NCBI RefSeq assembly: GCF_006438955.1
Contig: NZ_RCZK01000004.1
Location: 205,526-269,525, forward strand
Direction: 5' to 3'
Source: Sphingomonas oligophenolica
Lineage (GTDB): Bacteria > Pseudomonadota > Alphaproteobacteria > Sphingomonadales > Sphingomonadaceae
DNA length: 64,000 bases
Shown one piece after another: positions 1 to 8,304 of the stretch. Made by a program: the position numbers and the translations under genes. Position 1 is the stretch's first letter, and every line of letters starts with the position of its first letter. The notes under the pieces are model-generated. The model ran no database searches, was not told the origin of the DNA, and saw nothing but the letters and a program-made list of their open reading frames with translations.

Positions 1-891
1 CACCAATGTTACCGGCAAGACGAGCACGGCATAGAGCAGCATCGTGCCTTTACGCGCGCGGTTGACGCTCCACCCGTTCGCCATCAGCCGGGTCGGTAGC
101 CAACCGCCAGTGAGGGCACCTGCCGCCGCCATCGCATAGGCGAGCGCGACCGGCAGACCGACGGTGCCCTGTGGCAGCCCGAACATCCGGTGGAACAGGT
201 CGGGGAGCCATGCGAGCATGAAGAACCACACCTGGTCGGACAGCACTTTGGCGATCGCGATCGCCGCGGTTTCGCGGCGCCGGAACAGATCGGCCCAGCG
301 GATCGGCGCGGGGCGGACGCCGTCTTCGACGACCGCGGGGATGCGGACCGACAACCAGACCGCGACCCAGATCAACCCGAGCGCACCCGCGGCGAGGAAG
401 GCGGCGCGCCACCCGAACGCGACCGCGAGCGCGGGGACGACCAGCGGCGTCACCACTGCGCCGATATTGGGCGCGGTGTTGCCGATGCCGAGCGCGATCG
501 AACGCTCCTTTTGCGTGAAATAGACCGCCGCGGATTTGACCGCGGCGGGTGTACCGATCGATTCGGCACCCCCCAGCACGACGCGCGCGGTGATGAATCC
601 GGCGACGCTACCGACAATCGCATGCGCCATGCCCGCGAGGCTCCAGACCGCGACGCCGAGCGCGAAGCCCAGTTTCAACCCGACGCGATCGATGAACCAG
701 CCGGTGCCGAGGAACGCGACCGCGGCGGCGACCTGGAACGCCGAGAGCATGTTGGCGTAATCCTGGTCCGACCAGTGGAACTCGGTTTCCAGCGTCGGCT
801 TCAGCAGTGCCAGGATCTGGCGATCGACATAGTTGAGCATGATCGCGACGAACACGAGCGCAACAATGATCCAGCGCTTCCGATCGGTCAT
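1..891 (-). CDS. MFS transporter, sugar-acid (ACS/hexuronate) type, 3' end outside window
   Basis: Inner-membrane secondary transporter of the major facilitator superfamily. The visible 297 codons start at an ATG (MTDRKRWIIVALVFVAIMLNY) and hold the first transmembrane helices. The signature VDRQILALLKP and the loop TGWFIDRVGLKLGF match the anion:cation symporter branch that imports hexuronates, galactonate and related acids. The last part of the protein lies beyond the left edge. A LacI-type operator-like palindrome sits about 25 bp upstream of the start and a LacI regulator lies 2 kb away, which suggests substrate-induced control. The exact substrate cannot be read from the sequence. Confidence 0.88.
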   Translation of the reverse strand, partial: MTDRKRWIIVALVFVAIMLNYVDRQILALLKPTLETEFHWSDQDYANMLSAFQVAAAVAFLGTGWFIDRVGLKLGFALGVAVWSLAGMAHAIVGSVAGFITARVVLGGAESIGTPAAVKSAAVYFTQKERSIALGIGNTAPNIGAVVTPLVVPALAVAFGWRAAFLAAGALGLIWVAVWLSVRIPAVVEDGVRPAPIRWADLFRRRETAAIAIAKVLSDQVWFFMLAWLPDLFHRMFGLPQGTVGLPVALAYAMAAAGALTGGWLPTRLMANGWSVNRARKGTMLLYAVLVLPVTLV

Positions 892-915
892 CACTCTGCT
901 CTCCCGCGTCGCGTT

Positions 916-931
916 CCGATAACGTTGTCAT
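916..931. promoter_or_regulatory. Putative LacI-family operator upstream of the MFS gene
   Basis: The sequence CCGATAACGTTGTCAT is an imperfect palindrome centred on CG. The right half GTTGTCAT and five of eight positions of the left half fit the inverted TGACAAC-type site bound by many LacI-family repressors. It lies 25-40 bp upstream of the minus-strand MFS start and also within the divergent promoter region of the YeiH gene. The regulator encoded at 2009-2995 is the obvious candidate binder, but that link is inferred. Confidence 0.4.
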
Positions 932-962
932 AGACGACGTCTCCGCGCTACAGCTTTGTCGC

Positions 963-2012
963 ATGACCGATCGTGCCGCCACCCAGCGCCCGCTACCCGC
1001 CGCCGCCGATTTGTACGGCGATCTCGAACCGAGCCCGCGTGTCACCTGGCGCGATTACGTGCCAGGGTTGACCATCGTCGCGGCGGGCACGCTGGCCGCG
1101 GGGTTCATCGCGGATCGCTATGGTGCGCCGCTGACGCTGATGGCGCTGCTGATCGGGCTGGCGCTCAATTTCCTGTCGGGGGATGTGCGGCTGACACCCG
1201 GGCTCGCGTTCGCGTCGCGGTCGTTGCTGCGGTGGGGGATCGTGCTGGTCGGGGTGCGGATTACCTTCGGGCAGATCGCCGCGCTCGGCCCGGTCGCGCT
1301 GCTCGCGGTGTTCGGGATCGTCGCGGCGACGATCGGGGTCGGGATCCTCGCCGCGCGGCGGCTCGGGTACGACAGCGCGTTCGGGACGCTGGCGGGGGGC
1401 GCGGTCGCGATCTGCGGCGCATCTGCCGCGCTGGCGTTGGCGACGCTGCTCGGCGAGCGGCGCGCAAGCCAGGCGCAACTGACGCTGGTCCTGGTCGGGA
1501 TTTCGGCGATGAGCGCGAGCGCGATGGTGCTCTATCCGCTCGCGGCGCACGCGCTGGCGCTGTCGGATTTGCGCGCCGGGTTCCTGCTCGGCGCGTCGAT
1601 CCACGACGTCGCGCAGGCGCTGGGTGCGGGCTATTCCTATTCCGACGGCGCAGGGCAGATCGCCGCGATCGTGAAGCTGACCCGCGTCGCGTTGCTCGCC
1701 CCGGTGCTCGCGATCGTCGCGCTGTTCCTGCCGCGCGGCACCGCGGGCACGGGCGTCGGCATCCCGTGGTTCGTGATCGGATTCTTCCTGCTCGCGGGCG
1801 TCAATTCTACCGGAGTGATCCCGGCGCCTGCGACGAGGGCAGCCGAGGCGCTGGCGACCGGGCTGCTAGCAGCTGCAGTCACCGCGACCGCGATCCGATC
1901 GCCGATGGCGCAACTGGTGAAGGCGGGTCCGCGCCCGCTGCTGGTGATCCTGGCGGCGACGGTGACCGCGTTCGTGCTGGCGCTCGGCGCGACCGAGTGG
2001 CTGATCGGCTAG
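963..2012 (+). CDS. YeiH/UPF0324 family putative sulfate exporter
   Basis: 349-residue polytopic membrane protein of the YeiH (Cons_hypoth698) family, whose members are described as putative sulfate or thiol-anion exporters. Family hallmarks are the glycine-rich helix GGAVAICGASAALAL near residue 140, the motif GASIHDVAQALGAGYSYS near residues 210-230, and a run of about ten hydrophobic helices. The length is normal. The start ATG opens a soluble N-terminal tail of about 30 residues before the first helix. Its stop overlaps the stop of the convergent LacI gene by 4 bp. The family assignment is firm; the transported substrate is not established. Confidence 0.85.
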   Translation: MTDRAATQRPLPAAADLYGDLEPSPRVTWRDYVPGLTIVAAGTLAAGFIADRYGAPLTLMALLIGLALNFLSGDVRLTPGLAFASRSLLRWGIVLVGVRITFGQIAALGPVALLAVFGIVAATIGVGILAARRLGYDSAFGTLAGGAVAICGASAALALATLLGERRASQAQLTLVLVGISAMSASAMVLYPLAAHALALSDLRAGFLLGASIHDVAQALGAGYSYSDGAGQIAAIVKLTRVALLAPVLAIVALFLPRGTAGTGVGIPWFVIGFFLLAGVNSTGVIPAPATRAAEALATGLLAAAVTATAIRSPMAQLVKAGPRPLLVILAATVTAFVLALGATEWLIG

Positions 2013-2995
2013 GTCGACGCGCGTACCACGAGCGCATGCGCCAATTCACGCTGCTCGTCCGCCTCGGCATCGCCGAGCAGCAGGTCGGCGGCGTTCCAGG
2101 CCAGTTCGCGCACTGGCTGGCGCATCGTCGTCAACGGTGGCCAGACGTAGCTTGCCAACGCGTCGTCGCCGAACCCGGCGATCGCGACATCGCCGGGGAT
2201 CGCGAGGCCGCGGCGATGCGCGACCATCAATGCCCCCGCCGCCATCTCGTCGGAGCCCGCGAAGATCGCGGTGGGGGGCTCGGCGCGGGACAGGAGCAGG
2301 TCAGCCGCCTCGGCCCCGCTGGCGAAATCATAGCGACCCGATACGACGAAGCCCGGATCGATCTCGATTCCCGCCGCGTCGTGCGCGGCCTTATATCCCG
2401 CGACGCGCTGCGCGCTGGTCGCATAGTCGCTCGACCCCGCGATGTGCGCGATCCGCCGGTGGCCGCGCGCGATCAGATGCGTGGTCAATTCGCGTGCCGC
2501 CGCGACATTGTCGATGAAGGTCGACGGTGCGAGCCCCGGCCGTGTCCCCGGCGACACCCGGGCGAAGCGGATCCCCCGCGCCGCCAGCAGCGCGAGCACG
2601 GCTTCGTTGTCGGACAGCGGGGGCGTGAGGATGACGCCGTCGGGGCCGCTCGTCGCGATCAGCGCGTCGAGATCGGCGAGCAGCCGCGGCGACCCCCGAT
2701 CATAGGGCTGGGCGAGGACCCGAACCCCGTCGGCTTCGCACCGGTCGCGAATCCCCTGCTGCATCGCATAGACATAGGCGGGACTGGGATTGTCACAGAC
2801 CAGCGCCACCTGGAACGAGCGCCGCCCCGCCAACGACCGCGCCGCATGGTTCGGCCGGAAATTCAATTCCGCTACAGCGCGGAGTACCTTTTCGCGGGTG
2901 GACGGTCCGACATAGCGTTCGTTGTTGAGGACCCGACTGACGGTCTTGATCGACACCCCGCTCGCCAGCGCGACATCCTTGATCGTGGTCGTCAT
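2009..2995 (-). CDS. LacI-family transcriptional regulator
   Basis: 328-residue one-component repressor. The N-terminal HTH reads TTIKDVALASGVSIKTVSRVLNNE, followed by the hinge helix region NHAARSLAGRRS and a periplasmic-binding-protein-like sensor domain. I chose the ATG at 2995 because it places the HTH at the very N-terminus; an upstream in-frame start would add about 19 unlikely residues. It probably binds a sugar or sugar-acid effector and controls the MFS transporter at 1-891, where an operator-like palindrome is visible. The catabolic enzymes that would complete such a regulon are not in the window. Confidence 0.9.
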   Translation of the reverse strand: MTTTIKDVALASGVSIKTVSRVLNNERYVGPSTREKVLRAVAELNFRPNHAARSLAGRRSFQVALVCDNPSPAYVYAMQQGIRDRCEADGVRVLAQPYDRGSPRLLADLDALIATSGPDGVILTPPLSDNEAVLALLAARGIRFARVSPGTRPGLAPSTFIDNVAAARELTTHLIARGHRRIAHIAGSSDYATSAQRVAGYKAAHDAAGIEIDPGFVVSGRYDFASGAEAADLLLSRAEPPTAIFAGSDEMAAGALMVAHRRGLAIPGDVAIAGFGDDALASYVWPPLTTMRQPVRELAWNAADLLLGDAEADEQRELAHALVVRAST

Positions 2996-3067
2996 TGGGT
3001 CTGGGTGGCGCCGGTCATGCCGCGGTGTCGCATCGACCGGCGTGGGTCGCAATCGCTTTCGACGCGG

Positions 3068-3382
3068 CTACATCATGCGGTGACGCAGGTTGAACAGGAT
3101 CACGAGGGTGCCCGATACCATCAGGATGATGATGACGGCGGAGAACAGGATCAGTTGCAGGTCGTCGCGGGCGGAACGCGCGAGGCCGATGTGGAGGAAG
3201 AAGCGGAAGTGAACCGCCATCTGGATCAGCGCGAGCGCGAAGACGATGGCGAGGGTGGCGGTGGTGCCGACGCTGGGCCAGCGCACCGCCGCGAACGCCG
3301 CGCCGGTCAGCACGAGCGCGGCGACATAGCCGATCGTGTAGCCGCGAGTTTCCTGGGATCTGGAATCGTTCGGTTTGGTCAT
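3068..3382 (-). CDS. cyoD: Cytochrome bo3 ubiquinol oxidase subunit IV
   Basis: 104-residue small membrane subunit of the quinol oxidase. Three hydrophobic helices are visible, with the family core VHFRFFLHIGL between helices 2 and 3. Its ATG overlaps the cyoC stop by 4 bp (ATGA), so it is translationally coupled as the last gene of the operon cyoA-cyoB-cyoC-cyoD. Longer in-frame starts run antisense-like into cyoC and are rejected. Subunit IV assists assembly of the CuB site in characterised enzymes. No cyoE (heme O synthase) follows, unlike in many operons. Confidence 0.92.
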   Translation of the reverse strand: MTKPNDSRSQETRGYTIGYVAALVLTGAAFAAVRWPSVGTTATLAIVFALALIQMAVHFRFFLHIGLARSARDDLQLILFSAVIIILMVSGTLVILFNLRHRMM

Positions 3383-4005
3383 CGGATCAGGCCTTGCAGA
3401 TAGACAACCGAGAAGATCGCGATCCAGACGATGTCGAGGAAGTGCCAGAAGAGGCCTAGCCGCAGCAGATTGACCTTCACGCGCTCGTCGAGCCCGAAGA
3501 ACGCCACCTGCACCATCATCACCACCACCCACAGACACCCCGCCGCGACGTGGAGCCCGTGCAACGGCACGAGCGCGAAGAACGACGACAGGTAGCCGCT
3601 GCGCGCGGGGTATGCGCCATCCCCGATCATCGTCGCGAAATCTTTGAGCTCCATCGCCAGGAAGATCAGCCCGAGTACCAGCGTAACCGCCAGCCACCGC
3701 ATCAGTCGTACCTTGCCGGCGTCGTGCTTCATCGCGATCGAGGCCATGCCGAAGGTGAAGCTGCTGGTGAGCAGGACCAGCGTCTCGATGAACGCGGGCA
3801 GGATCTTGTACGTGTCGGCGGGGGTCGGCCCACCCGCGGTGCCGACAAGCATCACGCCATAGGTCGCAAACAGCAGCGCGAAGATGATCGCGTCGCTCAT
3901 CAGGAATATCCAGAAACCGAACAGATCGTGCTCGGCGTCGCGATGGCTGAGATCGCGAGTGTCGCCGAGGTTGATCCCGGGGTGCTTGACCTCGTCGGCG
4001 CTCAC
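3379..4005 (-). CDS. cyoC: Cytochrome bo3 ubiquinol oxidase subunit III
   Basis: 208-residue membrane subunit of the heme-copper oxidase subunit III family, about the usual length (near 200). Five helices are expected; the motifs FWIFLMSDAIIFALLFATY at the start and GLHVAAGCLWVVVM with HFLDIVWIAIF near the end are characteristic. The start is a GTG overlapping the cyoB stop (GTGA), which gives the right length and N-terminus VSADEVKHPG. The longer ATG-initiated frame inside cyoB is a shadow. It packs against CyoB in the inner membrane and has no redox centre. Confidence 0.92.
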   Translation of the reverse strand: MSADEVKHPGINLGDTRDLSHRDAEHDLFGFWIFLMSDAIIFALLFATYGVMLVGTAGGPTPADTYKILPAFIETLVLLTSSFTFGMASIAMKHDAGKVRLMRWLAVTLVLGLIFLAMELKDFATMIGDGAYPARSGYLSSFFALVPLHGLHVAAGCLWVVVMMVQVAFFGLDERVKVNLLRLGLFWHFLDIVWIAIFSVVYLQGLIR

Positions 4006-6086
4006 CGGGTCACCGCGGCAAGGCCCTGGTTGAGCGGAGTCATCTCGAGCTGGCGCGGGATCGCACGCGCGGCGGCGACCGCGGCCAGCCAGTGCGCTTC
4101 GGTCCGTTCGATCTCGTGGACCGGGATCGTTCGGTGGACATCCCGGGCGAAGCTGCGCGCGATGATTGTCGCGACGATCATCACCGTGCCGAGGATCGCG
4201 AGCCACCACATGTGCCATACCAACCCGAACGCAAGCGCGGTGCCGACGATGCCGAGAACGGGGCCGGTCATGCTGTTCCGGGGCAGTTCGATGGGGTGAT
4301 ATTCGGGGGGCGGCGCATAGGGATCGCCGTCGCGCTTGCCGTCGTAGAACGGATCGCGACCGCGGACCTGGGGCAGCAGCGCGAAATTATAGTCGGGCGG
4401 GGGCGCCGAGGTCGACCATTCGAGCCCGCGACCGTCCCACGGATCCCCCGCGGTGACGCGATTGGCCTCGCGGTCGCGGATACTGACCCACAGCTGGACG
4501 AACAGCGACGCGAGCGCGCCGAACAATATCAGCGCGCCAACCCCCGCGACGTACAGCCAAGGACGGAACGAGGGCTCGAACACCTCTTGGGTCCGCCGTG
4601 CCATTCCCGCCGCGCCGAGTACGTAGAGCGGCATGAACGCAAGGTAGAATCCGATCACCCAGCAGCCGAACGACACCCGGCCCCATTTTTCGTCGAGCCG
4701 GAATCCGAACGCCTTGGGGAACCAGTAATGATAGCCCGCGAGCATGCCGTAGAGCAGCCCGGGGATCAGCATGTTGTGGAAATGCGCGACCAGGAACAGC
4801 GTGTTGTGGACGAGATAATCGAGCGGCGGAAAGGCGAGGATGATCCCGGTGAAACCGCCGAGCACGAACGTCATCATGAACGCGAGCGAATAGAGCATCG
4901 GCACGGTGAAGCGCACCTGCCCGCGAAACATGGTCCAGATCCAGTCGTAGATTTTGACCCCGGTCGGCACCCCGATCGTCATCGTCGCGATCCCGAACAC
5001 TGCGTTGATGTTGGCGCTTTGCCCCATGGCGAAGAAATGATGGACCCAGACGGTGAACGACAGCACCGCGATCGCCATCGTCGCGAGGACCAGCGAGGTG
5101 TATCCGTACAGCTCCTTGCTCGAAAAGGTCGAGACGACCTCCGAATAAACGCCGAACGCGGGCAGAATCAAAACATAGACCTCGGGGTGGCCGAACAGCC
5201 AGAACAGGTTGGCGTAGTTCATCATGTTGCCGCCAAGGTCGTTGGTGAAGAAATGGAACCCCAAATAGCGGTCGAGCGCGAGCAGCGCGGTGGCGACGGT
5301 GAGCGGCGGCATCGCGAAGATCATCAGGATGCTGGTGCACAGCGTGGTCCAGACGAACAGCGGCATCCGCATTAGCGTCATGCCCGGGCAGCGCTTCTTG
5401 TAGATCGTGACCGCGAAGTTGAGCCCGGACAGCGTCGAGGCGATCGACCCCAAGGTCACCGCCCAGATCCAGTAATCGGGACCGACGCCGGGGCTGAACG
5501 CGAGTTCGGTATAGGGCGGGTAGCCGCTCCATCCCCCGGTCGAAAACGTGCCGACGACGAGCGAGATCATCATCAGGCCGGCGGCGCCCCCGGTGAGCCA
5601 CAGGCTGATCGAATTGAGCAGCGGAAAGGCCACGTCGCGCGCGCCGATCTGGAGCGGCATGACGTAATTGAACGCGCCGGTCAGGAACGGCATCGCCATG
5701 AAGAAGATCATGATGCTGCCGTGGGTGCTGAACAACTGCGCGAAATGTTCGGGATCGACGACGCCGGGCGCGTTGATCGCGGTCGCTTGTTGCAGCCGCA
5801 TCAGCATTGCCTCGACCAGCGCGCGCGAGAGCATGACGAAGGCGAGCACGACGTACATGATCCCGATCCGCTTGTGATCGAGGCTGGTCAGCCATTCGCG
5901 CCACAAATAGCGCCATTTGCCGAGCAGGGTGATCAACGCGATGAGCGCGATCGCGCCGACCACTACGATCGCGGCGGCACCCGCGCCGATGAGTTCGTTC
6001 AGCGTCGGATTTTCCCACGCGCGCACGAACGGCAGCGCATGCCATTCGAACCGGCCGAGCACTGCGGGCCAGACGGACGCGCTCAT
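4002..6086 (-). CDS. cyoB: Cytochrome bo3 ubiquinol oxidase subunit I
   Basis: 694-residue catalytic subunit that oxidises ubiquinol, reduces oxygen to water and pumps protons. Heme and copper ligands are all present: H122 and H437 for the low-spin heme, H300, H349 and H350 for CuB, H435 for the high-spin heme, and Y304 of GHPEVY for the His-Tyr cross-link. The D-channel end residue is E302. Quinol-site residues matching E. coli R71, H98 and Q101 are R88, H114 and Q117, whereas the position of E. coli D75 is E92. Start and stop overlap cyoA and cyoC by 4 bp each, indicating one coupled operon. Confidence 0.96.
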   Translation of the reverse strand: MSASVWPAVLGRFEWHALPFVRAWENPTLNELIGAGAAAIVVVGAIALIALITLLGKWRYLWREWLTSLDHKRIGIMYVVLAFVMLSRALVEAMLMRLQQATAINAPGVVDPEHFAQLFSTHGSIMIFFMAMPFLTGAFNYVMPLQIGARDVAFPLLNSISLWLTGGAAGLMMISLVVGTFSTGGWSGYPPYTELAFSPGVGPDYWIWAVTLGSIASTLSGLNFAVTIYKKRCPGMTLMRMPLFVWTTLCTSILMIFAMPPLTVATALLALDRYLGFHFFTNDLGGNMMNYANLFWLFGHPEVYVLILPAFGVYSEVVSTFSSKELYGYTSLVLATMAIAVLSFTVWVHHFFAMGQSANINAVFGIATMTIGVPTGVKIYDWIWTMFRGQVRFTVPMLYSLAFMMTFVLGGFTGIILAFPPLDYLVHNTLFLVAHFHNMLIPGLLYGMLAGYHYWFPKAFGFRLDEKWGRVSFGCWVIGFYLAFMPLYVLGAAGMARRTQEVFEPSFRPWLYVAGVGALILFGALASLFVQLWVSIRDREANRVTAGDPWDGRGLEWSTSAPPPDYNFALLPQVRGRDPFYDGKRDGDPYAPPPEYHPIELPRNSMTGPVLGIVGTALAFGLVWHMWWLAILGTVMIVATIIARSFARDVHRTIPVHEIERTEAHWLAAVAAARAIPRQLEMTPLNQGLAAVTR

Positions 6087-6970
6087 CGTTCATTCTCCGT
6101 GGGCGACGACCGAAACCGACTCATGATATAGCCGAAAAAGCCATCGGGCGTTCGGGAATAATAGATCGGGTGTGCGGGAACGGAGCGTTGGAACAACGCT
6201 GCATAGGCCGCCGTATCGAGTGGGTGCGCCGCCGCGCGGACTCGTGCGAGCCAGCGGTCGTAGTCCGGAGCGGGCAAGGCCACGACGTCGAACTTCTGCT
6301 GGGGAAAGCCAGGGCCGTTATATTGCGTGTTCTCGCCGCGGAAAACGCCGGGCTGGCTGGCGGCAAGGTTGAGCTCGGTCCGCATGCCCGCCATCGCGTA
6401 GATCTGCCCGCCGAGGCGGGGCACCATCAGCGATTGCATCACAGTGCCGCTGGTCAGGCTGAGATGAATTGGGCGCCCGACCGGGATCGCCAGCTGGTTG
6501 ATGACCGCGACGTGATGATCGGGATAGATGAACAGCCATTTCCAGTCGAGCCCGACGGCCTGCACCTCCACCGTCGGCTGGGTCGAAGCGATCGGGCGAT
6601 AGGGATCGAGGCGATGCGTGTAGGTCCACAACAGAAAGGCCAGCCCGATCACGATCCCGGTCGGCGGAATCCAGATCAGCCCTTCGATCCACCAGGAAAA
6701 ATCCCACTTCGGCTTGTACGTGCTATGTTCGTTCGACAGCCGATAACGCCACGCCATGATCGGCGTCAGCAGCAGCACCGGCCCCGCGACGAAGACCAGA
6801 ACGATGCCGACGACGACATAGAGATGCCACTGCGCGGCGGCGATCGGACCCGCGTGGTTTACCACGGTGAGCTTGAGCACATCGCAACCCGACAGGGCGC
6901 CACCGGTCGACAGCATCGCCGCGGTGCGCAACGCCTTCTCCCAGGATCGTTCCGAACGCCGATCCGTCAT
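6083..6970 (-). CDS. cyoA: Cytochrome bo3 ubiquinol oxidase subunit II, lipoprotein
   Basis: 295-residue subunit II. A lipobox-like LSGC near residues 26-29 predicts signal peptidase II cleavage and lipidation. Two transmembrane helices follow (VVVGIVLVFVAGPVLLL and GLIWIPPTGIVIGLAFLLW), then a periplasmic cupredoxin-fold domain (TVEVQAVGLDWKWLFIYPD). The lipobox Cys is the only cysteine, so the CuA site of cytochrome c oxidases is absent, as expected for a quinol oxidase. The C-terminal COX-aromatic-rich segment carries FDVVALPAPDYDRWL. It is the first gene of the operon, and the 220 bp upstream should hold the promoter. Confidence 0.95.
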   Translation of the reverse strand: MTDRRSERSWEKALRTAAMLSTGGALSGCDVLKLTVVNHAGPIAAAQWHLYVVVGIVLVFVAGPVLLLTPIMAWRYRLSNEHSTYKPKWDFSWWIEGLIWIPPTGIVIGLAFLLWTYTHRLDPYRPIASTQPTVEVQAVGLDWKWLFIYPDHHVAVINQLAIPVGRPIHLSLTSGTVMQSLMVPRLGGQIYAMAGMRTELNLAASQPGVFRGENTQYNGPGFPQQKFDVVALPAPDYDRWLARVRAAAHPLDTAAYAALFQRSVPAHPIYYSRTPDGFFGYIMSRFRSSPTENER

Positions 6971-7148
6971 CGTATCTTTCGCACCATGCCGTGTCCGTTA
7001 TCGATCGCGACGGTCAATAGGCCCAGATCGTCGTCGATGTCGATTGCCGAGATTGGAAGGTCGGTCACGCCGATGGCAATGGCGGCGCAGCGATGTGGTT
7101 CCATGCTCGATCCGTCGACTGCGCCACCCCAATGCAATATGCATCAAC

Positions 7149-7163
7149 TGCGATTGACTTGCA
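7149..7163. promoter_or_regulatory. Possible Fur box before the PepSY gene
   Basis: TGCGATTGACTTGCA is an imperfect inverted repeat with arms TGC...GCA and matching A/T positions between them. It resembles the alphaproteobacterial Fur consensus of the TGCAAAT-N-ATTTGCA type. It ends 26 bp before the start codon of the PepSY membrane protein, whose family is often iron-regulated. This is a pattern match by eye, without a score. Confidence 0.35.
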
Positions 7164-7189
7164 TTAGCGTGGTTGCCATTGTCCGCACG

Positions 7190-8278
7190 ATGACGACCAT
7201 CGCACTCCGGCGGGCCTGGTTCCAGGTTCACAAGTGGATCGGGCTGGCGCTCGCGATCCTGATCATTCCCCTGTCGCTGTCGGGGGCGGCGTTAGTTTGG
7301 GACGAGGGTCTCGACCGGGCCATCAATCCCGATCGCTACGCCGTGAGCGGGACCGCGATCGTGGCGCCCGATACCTATGTCGCGGCGGCGCGCGCGGTGC
7401 TGGCGCCGGGCGACCGGATCGCGACGCTGACGCTACCCGGTGACGAAGGGCCAGTGTCGGTGGTCGCCAGTCGCGCGGCCACCACCGACCGACCGGGGCC
7501 ACCGGCGCGGATGACCGTGTACCTAGATCCGCCCAGCGCGCGAGTGCTTGCCGTCGCGTCGGGCAACGGCGGCCTTGTCCGATTCCTCCATCGTCTCCAC
7601 GGCAGCCTGCAGATCCCGGGGGTCGGGCGCAGTGTCGTCGGGTCGATTGGGGTGTTCATGATGGTCTCGTCGCTCACCGGCCTGTGGCTGTGGTGGCCGA
7701 CGAAGGGGAGTCTGAAGCGTGCTTTCCGCTGGGGACGGCATCGTCACCTCGACACCAATATCCACCAGACGTTCGGGTTCTGGATCGCGTTGCCGCTGTT
7801 CGTGCTGTCGCTGACCGGTGCGTGGATCAGCTTTCCCGGCTTCTCCGGCGCGCTGACGGGGGAGGCACCGCGGGGTGAACGCCCGCGGACGCGCCCGGTG
7901 CCGCTCGCGACCCCGGCGCAGTCGATCGCGGCGGTGATCGCGCGGGCGCGCGGCGAGGCGAGGGGCAACTTGCGATCGATCGCTTGGCCGACCACGACGA
8001 GCCCTGACTGGACGGTGACTTTTGCGGGCGCTCGGCAGCCGATCAAGGTCGCCGACGATAGCGGGGTCGCGAGCGCGGCACCCGAGCGCGACCGGGCAAA
8101 GGTCGGGCGGCTGATGCGGCGAATTCACGACGGCACCGGGATGGGTGCCGCGTGGCAAACGGTGATTGTCGTCGGCGGCATCCTGCCCGCGGTGCTCGCG
8201 ATGACCGGGGTGATCATGTGGTGGCGCAACCGCGGTTGGCGCGCGATGGTGAAGGCGCGGCTGGCGGCGCGCGGCTAA
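7190..8278 (+). CDS. PepSY-associated transmembrane protein
   Basis: 362-residue inner-membrane protein of the PepSY_TM (iron-regulated membrane protein) family. Four long helices are visible: KWIGLALAILIIPLSLSGAAL near residues 16-35, VVGSIGVFMMVSSLTGLWLWW near 150, FWIALPLFVLSLTGAWISF near 200, and TVIVVGGILPAVLAMTGVIMWW near the end. The conserved HRLHGSL and NIHQTFGFW histidines may bind heme or metal in this family. The ATG at 7190 opens MTTIALRRAWFQVHKW, the usual N-terminus; upstream codons of the frame are antisense to cyoA. Such proteins often accompany siderophore receptors and act in ferric reduction, but no receptor gene is adjacent. Confidence 0.88.
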   Translation: MTTIALRRAWFQVHKWIGLALAILIIPLSLSGAALVWDEGLDRAINPDRYAVSGTAIVAPDTYVAAARAVLAPGDRIATLTLPGDEGPVSVVASRAATTDRPGPPARMTVYLDPPSARVLAVASGNGGLVRFLHRLHGSLQIPGVGRSVVGSIGVFMMVSSLTGLWLWWPTKGSLKRAFRWGRHRHLDTNIHQTFGFWIALPLFVLSLTGAWISFPGFSGALTGEAPRGERPRTRPVPLATPAQSIAAVIARARGEARGNLRSIAWPTTTSPDWTVTFAGARQPIKVADDSGVASAAPERDRAKVGRLMRRIHDGTGMGAAWQTVIVVGGILPAVLAMTGVIMWWRNRGWRAMVKARLAARG

Positions 8279-8280
8279 TT

Positions 8281-8303
8281 TCCTCCCCGGACCTTGGGGA
8301 GGA
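8281..8303. terminator. Hairpin between convergent genes
   Basis: TCCTCCCC (8281-8288) pairs perfectly with GGGGAGGA (8296-8303) around a 7-nt loop. It lies between the stop of the PepSY gene and the stop of the convergent glutamate dehydrogenase, so it could end transcription from both sides. The trailing U-tracts are short. Confidence 0.55.
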
Positions 8304-8304
8304 A

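Noticed and set aside
4092..5375. Long plus-strand frame antisense to cyoB
   Set aside because: Antisense shadow of high-GC coding DNA; the composition is Arg/His/Glu-rich and not protein-like.
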